From the NCBI GenBank assembly GCA_014058105.1, contig JACGCM010002611.1, positions 186,001 through 250,000 on the forward strand: a stretch of 64,000 nucleotides of DNA, written 5' to 3'. Both the position numbers and the translations under genes were made by a program. Shown piece after piece: positions 49,159 to 60,386 of the stretch. The stretch comes from Kingdonia uniflora (Eukaryota > Streptophyta > Magnoliopsida > Ranunculales > Circaeasteraceae). Below the pieces are notes generated by a model. That model saw only the letters and a program-made list of their open reading frames with translations, searched no databases and was not told the DNA's origin. Position 1 is the first letter of the stretch. Each line of letters opens with the position of its first letter.

Positions 49159-49735
49159 CTAGTTTGTGGGATAACACATCTTCATATGCAAGCTAGACCA
49201 CGCATTGTCCATGAGTATGGAGTTCACGGCATCCGTGGGACGAAACTGATCCCACCACAAATGATTTGATGCATTACGACAAGCTAACTCCGGAGAAATA
49301 CACATCACCCGGCCTTTGTAAGGACCAAATCCACAACAAGCATCAGTTGTGACCTCAAAACCTGCATTTAAAATTGTGTAAACTCATTTACATTGAATCA
49401 CAAGGAATACGTTATATCTTCTACTGAACAGAGATATTATAAAATTTATCTCACCGTAATTTTGACGATTTTTCATGATTTCCATTGAGGCTTTGAAAGC
49501 ATCGCATAAAATGAAGTCGGCATCGGCAAGTTATTAATTTAGTTCTTGAACCATGTATCTCATGGCGAACTTGATGTCGTTTATCTCTTTGACACACTCC
49601 CCATTCTTGCTCTGGTATTGCCATAAGTAGTGAGGGGTGCAACCAATTGGAACCAATTAACCCCATCACTATTACTTTCCGCACATTAGCATTGTACAAA
49701 TTTTGCAAAACATAAACCACAATTATCCAATAATT
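49159..49735 (-). pseudogene. GDSL esterase/lipase, last two exons, broken
   Basis: The penultimate exon (about 49735-49455) has LQNLYNANVRKVIVMGL, then in another frame GCTPHYLWQYQSKNGECVKE and FILCDAFKASMEIMKN. The last exon (49361-49159) has TTDACCGFGPYKGRVMC and WWDQFRPTDAVN, the block with the catalytic Asp and His of GDSL hydrolases; here the His (FHPT) is replaced by Arg. The splice borders still fit (TACG/GTGAG, ATGCAG/GTTTT). Frameshift and two stops in the penultimate exon. The N-terminal exons with the GDS serine block are absent. It lies in the same orientation as the Helitron gene and next to an unrelated gene piece, as expected of a captured fragment. Confidence 0.85.
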
Positions 49736-49769
49736 AGATGTTTGGTGAACGCAAAACCTGAGGACTCCT

Positions 49770-50411
49770 ATCCCGAGAGTCAGATTTCAGGAATTTTAGA
49801 ACACCTTGAAACTATGTACCCGACAAATTGTAGGAGCTTTTACAGAAATGTACCTTGAGCTCTTGTTTTACTGTTGTTGCTAAGAGCTGATTGAAAGTCC
49901 ATGGGAGGTACAAAGGGATTTTTATGGTGTAAAATTTATTAATAAAACCGTTGTAGAGGAATTTCTCTGCTAACCATCCTTCCATAAATGCAAACATGGG
50001 CTGACTAATTACCTGCAGTAAGTAGAGAATAGAATGTTAGAGAAGTCATTTCAGTAATGGCAGCGAAGAAAGGGAGATATAAAGGAGACTAGAAAAACTG
50101 AAATGACTAAGTGAGTATTATGAAATAACCTGATATCCTCCCACTAGAAAAACAACAATGCAAGCGTTGGCAAAGTCGAGAAGCCAAAATGGTTCATAGA
50201 ATCCAAACCCTGCGAAAAGATTTCCCGGTATAGCCGCATATACAATGCATCCACAACAGATATAAAAGAAGGTGGTAACTGATATAGCAATGATTGATGC
50301 TTTCTTCATGGTCCGGTTTTCTGCTGGTGTTGATTTCAGTGTGTCCATCAAAGAATCAGTTTCACGTTTAGATATATTAAGAACTGTCCATGTTTCAGCT
50401 TCAGTTAACAT
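49770..50411 (-). pseudogene. Amino acid permease (AAP family), two internal exons
   Basis: AAPs are plasma-membrane H+/amino acid symporters. Exon A (50411-50130) encodes DTLKSTPAENRTMKKASII, a membrane helix (ISVTTFFYICCGCIVYAAI) and GFGFYEPFWLLDFANACIV. Exon B (50012 to about 49850) continues in frame across GGYQ/VISQPMFAF with EGWLAEKF and GFINKFYTIKIPL. The splice sites are intact (CAG/GTTATT, CTGCAG/GTAATT). A few residues of the usual loop after YAA are missing. The N-terminal and C-terminal thirds of the permease are absent. Same orientation as the Helitron helicase. Confidence 0.88.
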
Positions 50412-50609
50412 CCGAAGTTAATTAAAAACATCCTTCCTTAATCAAAAATGATAAGGATCGTTATAAAATAAATAAGTCCACATAAATGATAAATGATAAG
50501 GATCACATAAATGATGTTATTAACATTAACAAGTCCACATAAATGATAAGGATCATTATAAAATAAATAATGTACCTCATTAAGCTTGATGTATCGTTTG
50601 AAGAGACAT

Positions 50610-53600
50610 TTATTCTAATCGTCTCTCCTCTAATAGCCGTGCATTTAGCCCCGCACACGTGTTAATTTTTTGTAGTCGGTCGAAGCTGAACATTGGGAAA
50701 AAAGCAAGGTCGGATAACTTCCTTGTGCGAGATAGTGCTACAAACGTCAAGCCGAGGCTTTCTTTATCGCCGATATCAATGATAGCTCGATCGAGTGTGA
50801 GACCTTGACTTTTATGTACAGTTATTGTCCAACATAAGAGCAAAGGAATCTGCGTCCATTGATACGAGGTACCAGAAAAAGTTTTCCAGTTTACAGTTTG
50901 TGGTGGGATAGGAATGATATTCGTGTCCTCCCGAAAGCTTTTTCCGCTGAAATTGTTAAAGTCCGCCATAACTGCAAGGGGCAAGTCATTTGGCGGTTTC
51001 GGGGACGATGAGTAAACACTGTCCACAACAGTACCCACCGCACCATTAACAAGTCCATACCGTGTTGCGAGGTTTGAGCGTAGCATCACAAGAGCACCAA
51101 CATATATATAAAGTTTTTTCTCAAGTCCCTTGGCATCATCAAAAGAAGCTGAAGATGCAGTTGCACAATTATCGACTGAGGGCAAGCGAGCGACAGGTCT
51201 TCTAGTTTTAACCAAACGGGCGAGGTTGTATTCATTGGCGGCTGCCTTTTTAGGAAATAGGCGAAGAACATTTTTGAAGATTTTATTTTCTTTGGCAGAG
51301 AGCATCGACCAGTCTCTAGTTAGAAAGAGCTTCTAATCCTCCATGGTAGATGTTCCATTACTGAGTCTTCCTAATGCTTCACGGAAAGGTGTTTGCTCAA
51401 TACCTGCTTGGCGAAAGAAATGTGACAGCCGGACACATTTTTCAAATCCAGTATAGGCAATTCCACCGCTTACTTGCATCTGGCTCCCATTTTTAGCGTA
51501 CAATGGGCTATCAAAAACAGGAGGTAGTTGGCGCATATCACCCACTAAGACAATAGACACATCACCAAAGGGCTCATCGACTGAAAAAATATCTCTGCAT
51601 CGCAAGTCGACATTCGAAAGCATTGCTTTACCAAGCATACTGTACTTGTCAATGATAATCAGTTTGGTTTCCTTGAAGTCATCTTGCATCCGCCGACATT
51701 GTTCCCCAGTAATATGTTGGTAAGGGTGAGAAGGCCTTCGTTCGAGAGAAATGGCAGTTCATGATGGATGGTTGCCTCTCCAATATTAAAGGCAGGAACT
51801 CCGGAGCCATTACTTGAACCAAATTTCTTGTTCTAAAATGTTCAGTAGTTGAACGAACAATAGCATTGATAAGAGTTGATTTGTCAGTGCCTACTCCTCC
51901 ACAAATAATCATCCTTATGGACCTTCCACATTCAAGTTCTTTTAGAACTAAATTGTGTGCCAAACATTGTTCAGTAGACATTTGTTGCAGTGGAATAACA
52001 AGTGGATTGCTTAAGGGTTCATCAGTTGACTCATGAGTACCTCTAAGATTGTGGTGGATGAACTTTCTTTCAACATCAATGTTAGGATACCGATCCAGTA
52101 CTTCTCCCCAATTGTGTGTGGTATCAAAGTCTCTCATGCCCAACTCTATTTCCTCGCCCGGTACATATGATGGCCCCATTGCAGCAGCCATCATCCATTC
52201 TTCCAGTTGATTTTCCTCCACTACGAGATCAACCCCAATTTCATCTTCGAGGACGTCATCAATAGGATTGGGTAACGTGACAGGCTATCCAAACCCCAAG
52301 TCATCGTATCGATCTACCCAAGTTTCAAAACCCCCCTTTGCTTCATTTAGGCTTCGGTAATGGTGTCTAAGTATTACATGTTGTTTACAGAATGCTTCCC
52401 ACTTCTTACCATTACGTGGGATTTCACCATCGATCTCTGGAACTATTCTAACAACCGCTTCAAGCCGATATGTATGCCAACCTTTTTTAGTGAAGTAGTG
52501 CCTCTTGGCCATATCCAGTAGTGAAGTAGTCTCATAATTCGATGGATGATTCATATATCTAAACAGAAAGCTCGGGTCTATTTCATCATTCCCTTCAGGA
52601 TTGTTAGACTGCCTAAGTCTTACAGTAGATGCCAACATGTTTTTGTCACTCACATTCATCAGGACCATTTTCCTTGAAGAACGTGATAGAGGGTAGTCCA
52701 TCTACAAATGAAAAACTTTTTGTGCTGAAACGTCTCTCTCCGTTACAGTTTTCATCAACAACCTCTTGATCACCGATTTAGCAGTTTGACATGGCCGACG
52801 AATATCCTCGACTATATCTCAAAGAGTATCTGTAAAGGTCTTAGAGGTTGGTTCTGATTTCGTCACATATTTTCCAATATAATTGGCAACGGCTTGTACA
52901 GAGAGTACTGGGGACCAATCAATGTTAGCTTGCCATACCTGAAGAATGTCTCAATTATGTAAACAAACCAAAGGATCATTTCTCTTTCCGAGAAAATGGT
53001 ACATCTTACTGTTAGGAGGTTCCTCCACGATTTGAGATTCTGGAAGAAGGTCATGCGGGAATCTGTATCGACATACCAATTGTTTGTTTACTTTGTGAAC
53101 GTATTATAAACAATGAGCTCCACATCTCGAGTGGATTCCTACACAATGGACCAAGTCAATGTAATCGTTATGATCAACAGTAAGATCGGCTTCAGGCGGG
53201 ATATCTCGTGCACATGGATGCTCATGCATTTTTAGCGATTCACTAAGACAAGGGTTTGTAGTGCACAGTGTACACAATACGGTCAAAATATTCCGCGATT
53301 CTTCTGTTGTCAACTTTATTTATTCCAACACCAGTCAAGTCAGGAGCACCATTCAACCACAAAAAACCATGTTTATGCCCACTTCCCCAATTTTGCCATT
53401 CAAAATGGAATCAATAATCTTTTACGGAGAACTCAGGGGTTAAAAAATCAACAAAAAACTGAGCCACCCGCTCTTGGAAAAACCACGAAGCAACCAAAGG
53501 ATTGTCGTTTAGTAGTTGAGCTCTTTTCTGTCTCTGTTCGACATAACTCATATTCTGCAGCTCGTTATTTGGGTCCAACAACCGCATTAGCTCAGGCCAT

Positions 53601-54060
53601 TGCATGTCAACTGCACTTAACGTGAAGAAGATTGTAGATGCCCCCAATTGCTTAACCATAGCTATAAGTTCTTTCAACTTTGCAAACTAATAGGAACGGG
53701 TCCCCCGAATACCCTTTGCATAATACGATACTTGTTACGCTAACTGTTTGTTTTCAGAAGAAATCATTTCTTTGATTTCTTGTATAGAGAGGTTACCATC
53801 TTCTGGATTTTTCCATACAAAAACATGGCCAATTTGAAGTGCACGCCATCTCGAAAGAGAGTTGTAAGCAAAATATCAAAATCGAGAATCTTTAGCAAAC
53901 CGTCCGTCAACGTATTTCATAAGGTATTGAAAGTAATCACATGCAGTTATTTCTCTTGGGCGTGCTTATCTTAAGTATGCATTTCCATAAGGAAAGAGAG
54001 CGGGAAACACCATTGCAATGTAACCCGGAGTATTAAACTCGTTAATTACGTTGGTTGCAA
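50610..54060 (-). pseudogene. Helitron RepHel (rolling-circle replicase/helicase) gene, degenerate
   Basis: N- to C-terminus on the minus strand: Helitron-like N domain (about 54030-53410) with FFTLSAVDMQWPEL; the HUH motif region GSGHKHGFLW near 53365; the two-tyrosine motif NYIGKYVTK near 52875; then a Pif1-type helicase with Walker A changed to GGVGTDKSTLINA (52.0-51.86 kb), motif II with DKYSM in place of DEYSM and GDMRQLPPVF (51.65-51.5 kb), and the C-terminal HKSQGLTLDRAIIDIG and FVALSRTRKLSDL (50.85-50.7 kb). There are many stops and frame changes. The catalytic Lys/Glu substitutions fit an inactive copy. It supplies the orientation for the element: 5' end to the right, 3' end to the left, where the AAP and GDSL pieces lie. 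Confidence 0.92.
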
Positions 54061-54790
54061 AAGGCATATTCACCATAATTTGATTTACTTCTGTAGCTTC
54101 AAGAACAGCTTCAATGCATACCTATCGACAATATAAATTTTTTTGGATTAATCTTTGCCTAATTGTATAAATAATAAAGCTTTTTCCCGTGATAAAAGAG
54201 ATTTAAACCAACTAATCAGTGTTAAATTTGAAAAATGGAAAAAAATAATCATTAAAACACGTAACTCGATTAAAAAACATTACCTGCTGGTTAGGTTGTA
54301 TCGGGTTTGCGATGGTTCCAGCAGATTCAAATTCGTCGAGGTGAATAATATCTTTTACAAACTGCTGGTCAGGTTGTAGTAGTAGCTGTTGGTCTTTGGC
54401 ATATGCTTGGCATTAGCATGGGACACCAAAATAACGTTATAATGGCTCATTGGCATTGTGAAATTCTGTTGAGTAATATTGTGAAGAGATTGAGATACAC
54501 GACTCTCAGTTGTTGATGGGTATCTATCGTCAATTTTTCAAGACGGTAGAGTGATCATGGATACCCAGCAGCAGTAGAAGGCCATATCTTCTGGGCAAGC
54601 AACTGCAGCTTCTACGGTCATTGATGCTACTGTAATAATAGCAGAATCGTTGGAAATGTAACTGATCGGGTGCGTGAGTAAAGAAACAAACGCGACGACG
54701 ACAGCTAGTTCCATCTTTACAAGGCTGAGCACGATATCGAGCACGGTGTAACCAACGCTTATGATATTAAATTCCATTGCAATTTCATTG

Positions 54791-55007
54791 GGGCTTCACG
54801 AACTGCAGAAACAATTTGATCTATCTTCACAAACTGTGGATGTAAAAATAATTTGGCTTAGCTTCACGAACTGCTGTTGTAAAGGCAGTTCGACTTAGCT
54901 TCACGAACTGCTGCTGTAGAGATAGTTAGACTTATCTTTACGAACTGTTGTTGTAAAGACAGTTCGACTTCGGTTTACGAACTGCTGCGGTAGAGATAAT
55001 TCGACCC
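54791..55007. repeat. 37-bp minisatellite with a CGAACTG core
   Basis: Units starting near 54823, 54860, 54897, 54934 and 54971 share gcttcacgaactgctg...gta...gttcgactt. A looser continuation of cgaactg motifs reaches 55400. The core resembles the U3 repeat of the neighbouring LTRs (ttcgaactgctacagtaac), so the two may share an origin. Confidence 0.8.
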
Positions 55008-55009
55008 AT

Positions 55010-55774
55010 TTGTTCATAGCAAAGCTCAAAAAAAAAATTGAGCTCGAGAAAAGTTTAGCTCGAATTATGAAATGAACTACTTCATACTTCGCTTTCGAAG
55101 AGATTCCAGACCTCCCAAGCTTCAGAATCGTCTTGATTGTAAATACACAGACAAAGATGGGATATTCACAGAGTGAGCAAAGGTACACACCCGAGCAGAT
55201 TGTAGATCTAGCTTCGAGCAGATTGGATATTGGGTTGCGGTTGTTCTGTTTCTCTGATCATTCGACTTAGCTTTTCGAACTGAAAAAATCATCGCACCCT
55301 CGCGAACTGTCGGTGGTGAATAAACTCGAACTCTTGCAACCTGTAAATTGCATTTGTATTCCTCGAACTGTTGATGATGAACTAATTCGAACTGCAAAAA
55401 TCAATTCGATGATGTACGTAAATATCAAGTCGTTGATGTTGAGCGTTATTGGCCTCTCAACTGTATATATGAGATATCTTGGTTTGATTCCCAAATCAGC
55501 ATGGAGATGTGGAGGCCGACGGGGACTGCTTGTTCACGGCAATAACATAATCCTTGTGTATCTTCAATAGCACCCCTTGTATTAGGTTGCAGAATTTGAA
55601 AATCTTGAATCTGGTTTGAAGCCACTGTTAGAGCTCGAAAAGGGTTTGTTGACAAAGAAAATGACGAGAGAGAGGAGGTGAAGTGGATCTGTGGCTCTCG
55701 CGAATCACCATATAAAATATGAATATTGGAAAAGACAGAAACATTAACTTTAACTCGGGTCTTAGTTTGGAAAG
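55010..55774. other. Region of dispersed CGAACTG motifs, no recognised gene
   Basis: Irregular copies of ctcgaactg/ttcgaactgc occur up to about 55400. A 113-codon minus frame at 55787-55446 is unrecognised and without family features. It may be the 5' flank of the Helitron or diverged retroelement U3 sequence. Confidence 0.4.
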
Positions 55775-56515
55775 TAACACTAAGCACAAAGATTTAGCGT
55801 GGAAAACCCTGTAATGGGTAAAAAGCCACGACATCTACTAAGGATTTGAGAAAGAGTTGTTTATAGATTGCTAACTATTATATGGGAGAGAGATATTAGA
55901 AAGGGTCTCTCAGAAGCTATGTCCCGAAGGTGTGTTAGTGAAGCTCCATCTCCTTAAACTGTAGCTCTCTGTGCCTATTTATAGGTCTTATAACATGACC
56001 GTTATTTGCTTTAATGAGGAACATTACAATATCAAGTTTTGATGAGTCTTCATAATGGTCGAGTAACGGCTTGAGTAACTCTTATTCCTTGTAACTGCTC
56101 CATAATGTGTCATAAATGCGTCACGTGTACCTTGACGAGGTCGAGTAAATGTGTGATGGTCGTATACTGAAGCCTGAGCTTCAGATTCGGCACTGACCCT
56201 TACATCCAATCGAGTTGTAGCAGTTCGAAGTTACTTTTGGTATTCGAAGTAGTATAGTTGTTTCAGTTCAAAGTTACTGTAGCAGTTCGAAGTTACTGTA
56301 ACAGTTCAAAGTTAATGTAGATGTTAATGTTCAAAGTACTGTAGCGATTACTATTCAAAGTACTGTAGTTGTAGCAGTTCGAAGTTACTGTAGCAGTTCA
56401 AAGTTAATGTAGTTGTTACTGTTCAAAGTAATATAGCGGTTACTATTCAAAGAATTGTAGTTGTATCAGTTCGAAGTTACTGTAGCACTCCGAATATTAG
56501 AAATAAGTCACCACA
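55775..56515 (-). repeat. Left-arm LTR (minus orientation), U5-truncated
   Basis: Begins TGTGGTGACTTATTTC on the minus strand at 56515. U3 holds a minisatellite of gttactgtagcagttcgaa-type units (about 56220-56490). The cctatttatagg TATA-type palindrome lies near 55972-55984. The LTR end (ggctattaca) is missing. Confidence 0.85.
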
Positions 56516-56559
56516 TTTGCCCTGGGGTATGATTTAGAATGTATGATAGTATGTCTCGA

Positions 56560-57060
56560 GCACAGGCCAAAGCGCCTGTAATGAGATGTATTAAATATAA
56601 CATAGTTGTATGGTGCGTCTCTGCCAGATCGAATTGATTGACTCAATAAGCGGCCCTCGGAGAGCGAGTACATTTGAATAGCTATGAAGTTGATCTCAGT
56701 GACAGATCAAATTGAGCATATCAATAAGCGACCGTAATGAGATATTTATGAATATTGAATAGCTGTATAGTGCGTCTCTGCCAGATCGAATTGATTAACT
56801 CAATAAGCGACCCTCGGAGAGTGAATTTATTTGAATAACTATGATATAGGTCTCAGTCACAGGTCAAATTGAGCGTATCAATAAGCGATCGTACTGAGAC
56901 ATCTTTGAATATTAAATAGTTGTATGGCGCATCTATGCCAGATCGAATTGATTAACTCAATAAGCGAGAGAGCGAATTTATTTGAATAACTATGATGTAG
57001 GTCTCAGTCACAGGTCGAATTGAGCGAATCAATAAGCGACCGTAATGAGATATATTGAAT
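56560..57060 (-). repeat. Tandem array, left arm (about three 165-base units)
   Basis: Each unit has gccagatcgaattgatt, caataagcgaccctcgg, aactatgat, tctcagtcacaggtc and aataagcgaccgta in order. The third unit lacks a small part (caataagcgagagagcg). It is mirrored at 57370-57880. Confidence 0.85.
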
Positions 57061-57369
57061 GTTGAATGTTAAATGTAAGTTGGACTGGTTGAACCAATAA
57101 CCAACTTGTAGAATGTGATCTGTTTGGTCGAATTGGACGATCCAATAGTCGACCTGTAAGATGTCGGGACAAACCCGACCTCAGCTTCAGATGCAAATGT
57201 TCAAACTCAACTTCAAGACTCGAGATCAAACAACTTAACTCATACTCGGGGCGAGCCCGACCAACATCTTACAGGCCGACTATTGGATCGTCCAATTTGA
57301 CCAAACAGAACACATTCTACAAGTTGGTTATTGGTTCAACCATTCCAACCTACATTCAACATTCAACAT

Positions 57370-57880
57370 TCAATATATCTCATTACGGTCGCTTATTGAT
57401 ACGCTTAATTCGACCTGTGTCCTAGACCTACATCATAGTTGTTCAAATAAATTCGCTCTCCGAGGGTCACTTATTGAGTTAATCAATTCGATCTGGCAGA
57501 GATGCGCCATACAACTATTCAATATTCAAAAATGTCTCAGTACGGTCGCTTATTGATACGCTCAATTCGACCTGTGACTGAGACCTACATCATAGCTATT
57601 CAAATAAATTTGCTCTCTGAGGGTCGCTCATTGAGTCAATCAATTCGATCTGGCAGAGATGCACTATACAACTATTCAATATTCAAAGATATCTCATTAC
57701 GGTCGCTTATTGATATGCTCAATTCGATCTGTCACTGAGATCAACTTCATAGCTATTCAAATATACTCGCTCTCCGAGGGTAGCTTATTGAGTCAATCAA
57801 TTCGATCTGGCAGAGACGCACCATACAACTATGTTATATTCAATACATCTCATTACAGTCGTTTTGGCCTGTGCTCGAGA
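57370..57880 (+). repeat. Tandem array, right arm
   Basis: Inverted partner of the left-arm array, with the same three units, blocks such as cggtcgcttattgatacg, and unit-specific differences. Confidence 0.85.
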
Positions 57881-57918
57881 CATACTATCATACATTCTAA
57901 ATCATACCCCAGGGCAAA

Positions 57919-58608
57919 TGTGGTGACTTATTTCCAATACTCGGCCTGCTACAATAACTTCGAACTGATACAGCTACAATTCTTTGAATAGTAACCGCTA
58001 TATTACTTTGAACAGTAACAACTACATTAACTTTGAACTGCTACAGTAACTTCGAACTGCTACAACTATAGTACTTTGAATAGTAATCGCTACAGTAGTT
58101 TGAACATTAACATCTACATTAACTTTGAAATGTTACAGTAACTTCGAACTGCTACAGTAACTTTGAACTGAAACAACTATACTACTTCGAATACCAACAG
58201 TAACTTCGAACTGCTACAGCTCGATTGGATGTAAGGGTCAGTGCCGAATCTCAAGCTCATGCTTTAGTATACGACCATCACACATTTTCTCGACCTCGTC
58301 AAGGTACACGTGACGCATTTATGACACACTATGGAGCAGTTACAAGGAATAAGAGTTACTCAAGCCGTTACTCGACCATTATGAAGACTCATCAAAACTT
58401 GATATTGTAACGTTCCTCATTAAAGCAAATAACGGTCATGTTATAAGACCTATAAATAGGCACAGAGAGCTACAGTTTAAGGAGATGGAGCTTCACTGAC
58501 ACACCTTCGGGACATAGCTTCTGAGAGACCCTTTCTAATATCTCTCCCCCATGTAATAATTAACAATCTATAAACAACTCTTTCTCAAATCCTCAGGAGA
58601 TGTCGTGG
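57919..58608 (+). repeat. Right-arm LTR (plus orientation), U5-truncated
   Basis: Begins TGTGGTGACTTATTTCC after agggcaaa. It has the same U3 minisatellite and tataaatagg promoter box. Breaks at 58608 inside gagatgtcgtgg, where internal sequence of a second copy follows abruptly. Confidence 0.85.
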
Positions 58609-59448
58609 CAGAGACGCACCATACAACTATGTCATATTTAATTCATCTTATTACAGTCGCTTCGGCCTGTGCTCGAGACATACTATCATACATTATAAAT
58701 CATGCATACCATCATACATTCTAAATCATGTATACTATCATACATTCTACTACATTCGAACAGTTGGCTATTGGTTCAACTAATCCAACCATACAGTCTA
58801 CATATTCAAAGATCGAAGATTTGTCTCAACCAACATCACTCGCCCCTGATGCTTCTCGTGCTATTGGCTGAGACGGGGCGATTGTGAAGGCTTATTTCCA
58901 ATACTTAACCTAAACCCAGATATCGACCTTCAGCTCGATTAGATGTAAGGGTCAGTGTCGAATCTCAAGCTCAGGCCTCAGTATACGACCATCACACATT
59001 TTCTCGACCTCGTCAAGGTACACGTGACGCATTTATGACACATTATAGAGCAGTTACAAGAAATAAGAGTTACTCAAGCCGTTACTCGACCATTATGAAG
59101 ACTCATCAAAACTTGATATTGCAACGTTCCTCATTAAAACAAATAACGGTCATGTTATAAGACCTATAAATAGGCATAAAGAGCTACAGTTTAGAAGGAG
59201 GGAGTTTTACTGACACACCTTCGGGACATAGCTTCTGAGAGACCCTTTCTAATATCTCTCTCCCATGTAATAGTTAGCAATTTATAAACAACTATTTCTC
59301 AAATCCTCAAGAGATGTCGTAGTTTTTTACCCATTCAAGGGTTTTCGACGCTAAATTTTTGTGTTTGCTATTACTTTCACTCTCATATCATTCAAAATTC
59401 TATGGTGTAAAGTACTGTTTTCGGTCTCTACGAAAATAGGCTATTACA
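58609..59448 (+). mobile_element. Third 3' end of the same retrotransposon family with a complete LTR
   Basis: Internal sequence (58609-58882; begins cagagacgcaccatac, as in the tandem units) leads to the polypurine tract gagacggggcgat, then an LTR at 58883-59448 (566 bases; TGTGAAGGC...GGCTATTACA). This LTR lacks the U3 minisatellite of the palindrome copies. The tract ggggcgattg is shared with the Tat-like element at 4610, suggesting the same broad lineage. Confidence 0.85.
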
Positions 59449-60386
59449 GTACTCAGTTGCTTATGTTGTATCTGCAGAGTTATGAATTTTCTGGGGGATT
59501 GGCCTAGCTCACGATCTTGGTATCAACAACTTACATGCTGTTGGGGAGTACCCAAGGGTCGTGAATCCTTGGATTTACTTCGCCTCACGCTATCGCAAAA
59601 TAGAGGTGTCTAAGGAGCATTTATTAGAATAGTGAACATATGCACGGTTACACAAGTAAATGACATATTATAGAGGTCTATCTGAAGTATACTGTACGTC
59701 CATGTTTTCGCACTTATCCTTAATCTTTGAACCAAATAGGTTACAAAAAAGTCTCATCTAAAACAAGCTTCCTCCAAGGATTTTTAATAATGTTATCTCT
59801 AAGTCTCTAACTTGAGTTTCTTTTGAGTTTTGTTTAAGCTTAGGTGAGTCCCTCATGTACTATGTTTACACTCTCGTTCACTACTTTGGCTCTTTAATCT
59901 CATTGTGCCAGAGTGAACTCTATGCTCAGTGAGATTAACTCAGAGTCAGACATTCACGAGTCATTCTCGACAAATTAGATGCTTCTTCCTCCCGTGGTTA
60001 GTGAAATGATTCAAAGCACTGTTAAGGGGATTGCAAGTAAGCGGGAGTTGGCTTTTGGTTGCTGGGTTCAGTTTGCTCAATTTTCTATATTTTGTTGTTT
60101 GTTGCCGTGTATCTGGGATTCGCCATGAAGTAGGTAGGGTATCTGATACGAAGAAAAGGACTTGAAAATGTCCACCTGTTGTTGAAAGCTTAGAGATTTT
60201 CATGAAGTTCTCGGACTTAATACTAGACTGTTAAGGGTGTTTGGTTGCTGAATACGGAGTGAAGTGTTAGATAAGTAGGGATGGAGGTTCTTGCAAGTCT
60301 TTAATTGTATTTTCAGCCATAGTTACCTATGTTCAAGTGGAGAATTGTTGTGAATATCTTCGAAGTTGAGACCTCGTTGTTGTTTA
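59449..60386. other. Intergenic DNA without a recognised gene
   Basis: No conserved coding block, long repeat or RNA gene was recognised. Confidence 0.5.

Larger units (their letters stand above)
55775..58608. mobile_element. Large palindrome of two inverted LTR-retrotransposon 3' ends
   Basis: The left arm (about 55775-57168) and right arm (about 57256-58608) are inverted copies around a spacer of about 87 bases. Each arm reads, from centre outward: unique 3' region, three tandem units of about 165 bases, a ccccagggcaaa polypurine-like run, and an LTR (left 56515 down to about 55775; right 57919-58608) truncated near its R/U5 part. The arms differ by small substitutions and indels, so this is not an exact assembly mirror. 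No coding region is present. Confidence 0.9.

Noticed and set aside
55446..55787. 113-codon minus-strand frame near the palindrome
   Set aside because: No recognisable motif, and it runs into the repeat-rich retroelement edge; not supported as a gene.
56560..57880. Regular repeats suggestive of a CRISPR array
   Set aside because: The units are long tandem copies without short repeat/unique spacer alternation, in plant nuclear DNA.
57502..57991. Plus-strand open frames with repeated protein units
   Set aside because: The repeats reflect the 165-base tandem DNA array, with mirror frames in the other arm; not a repeat protein gene.
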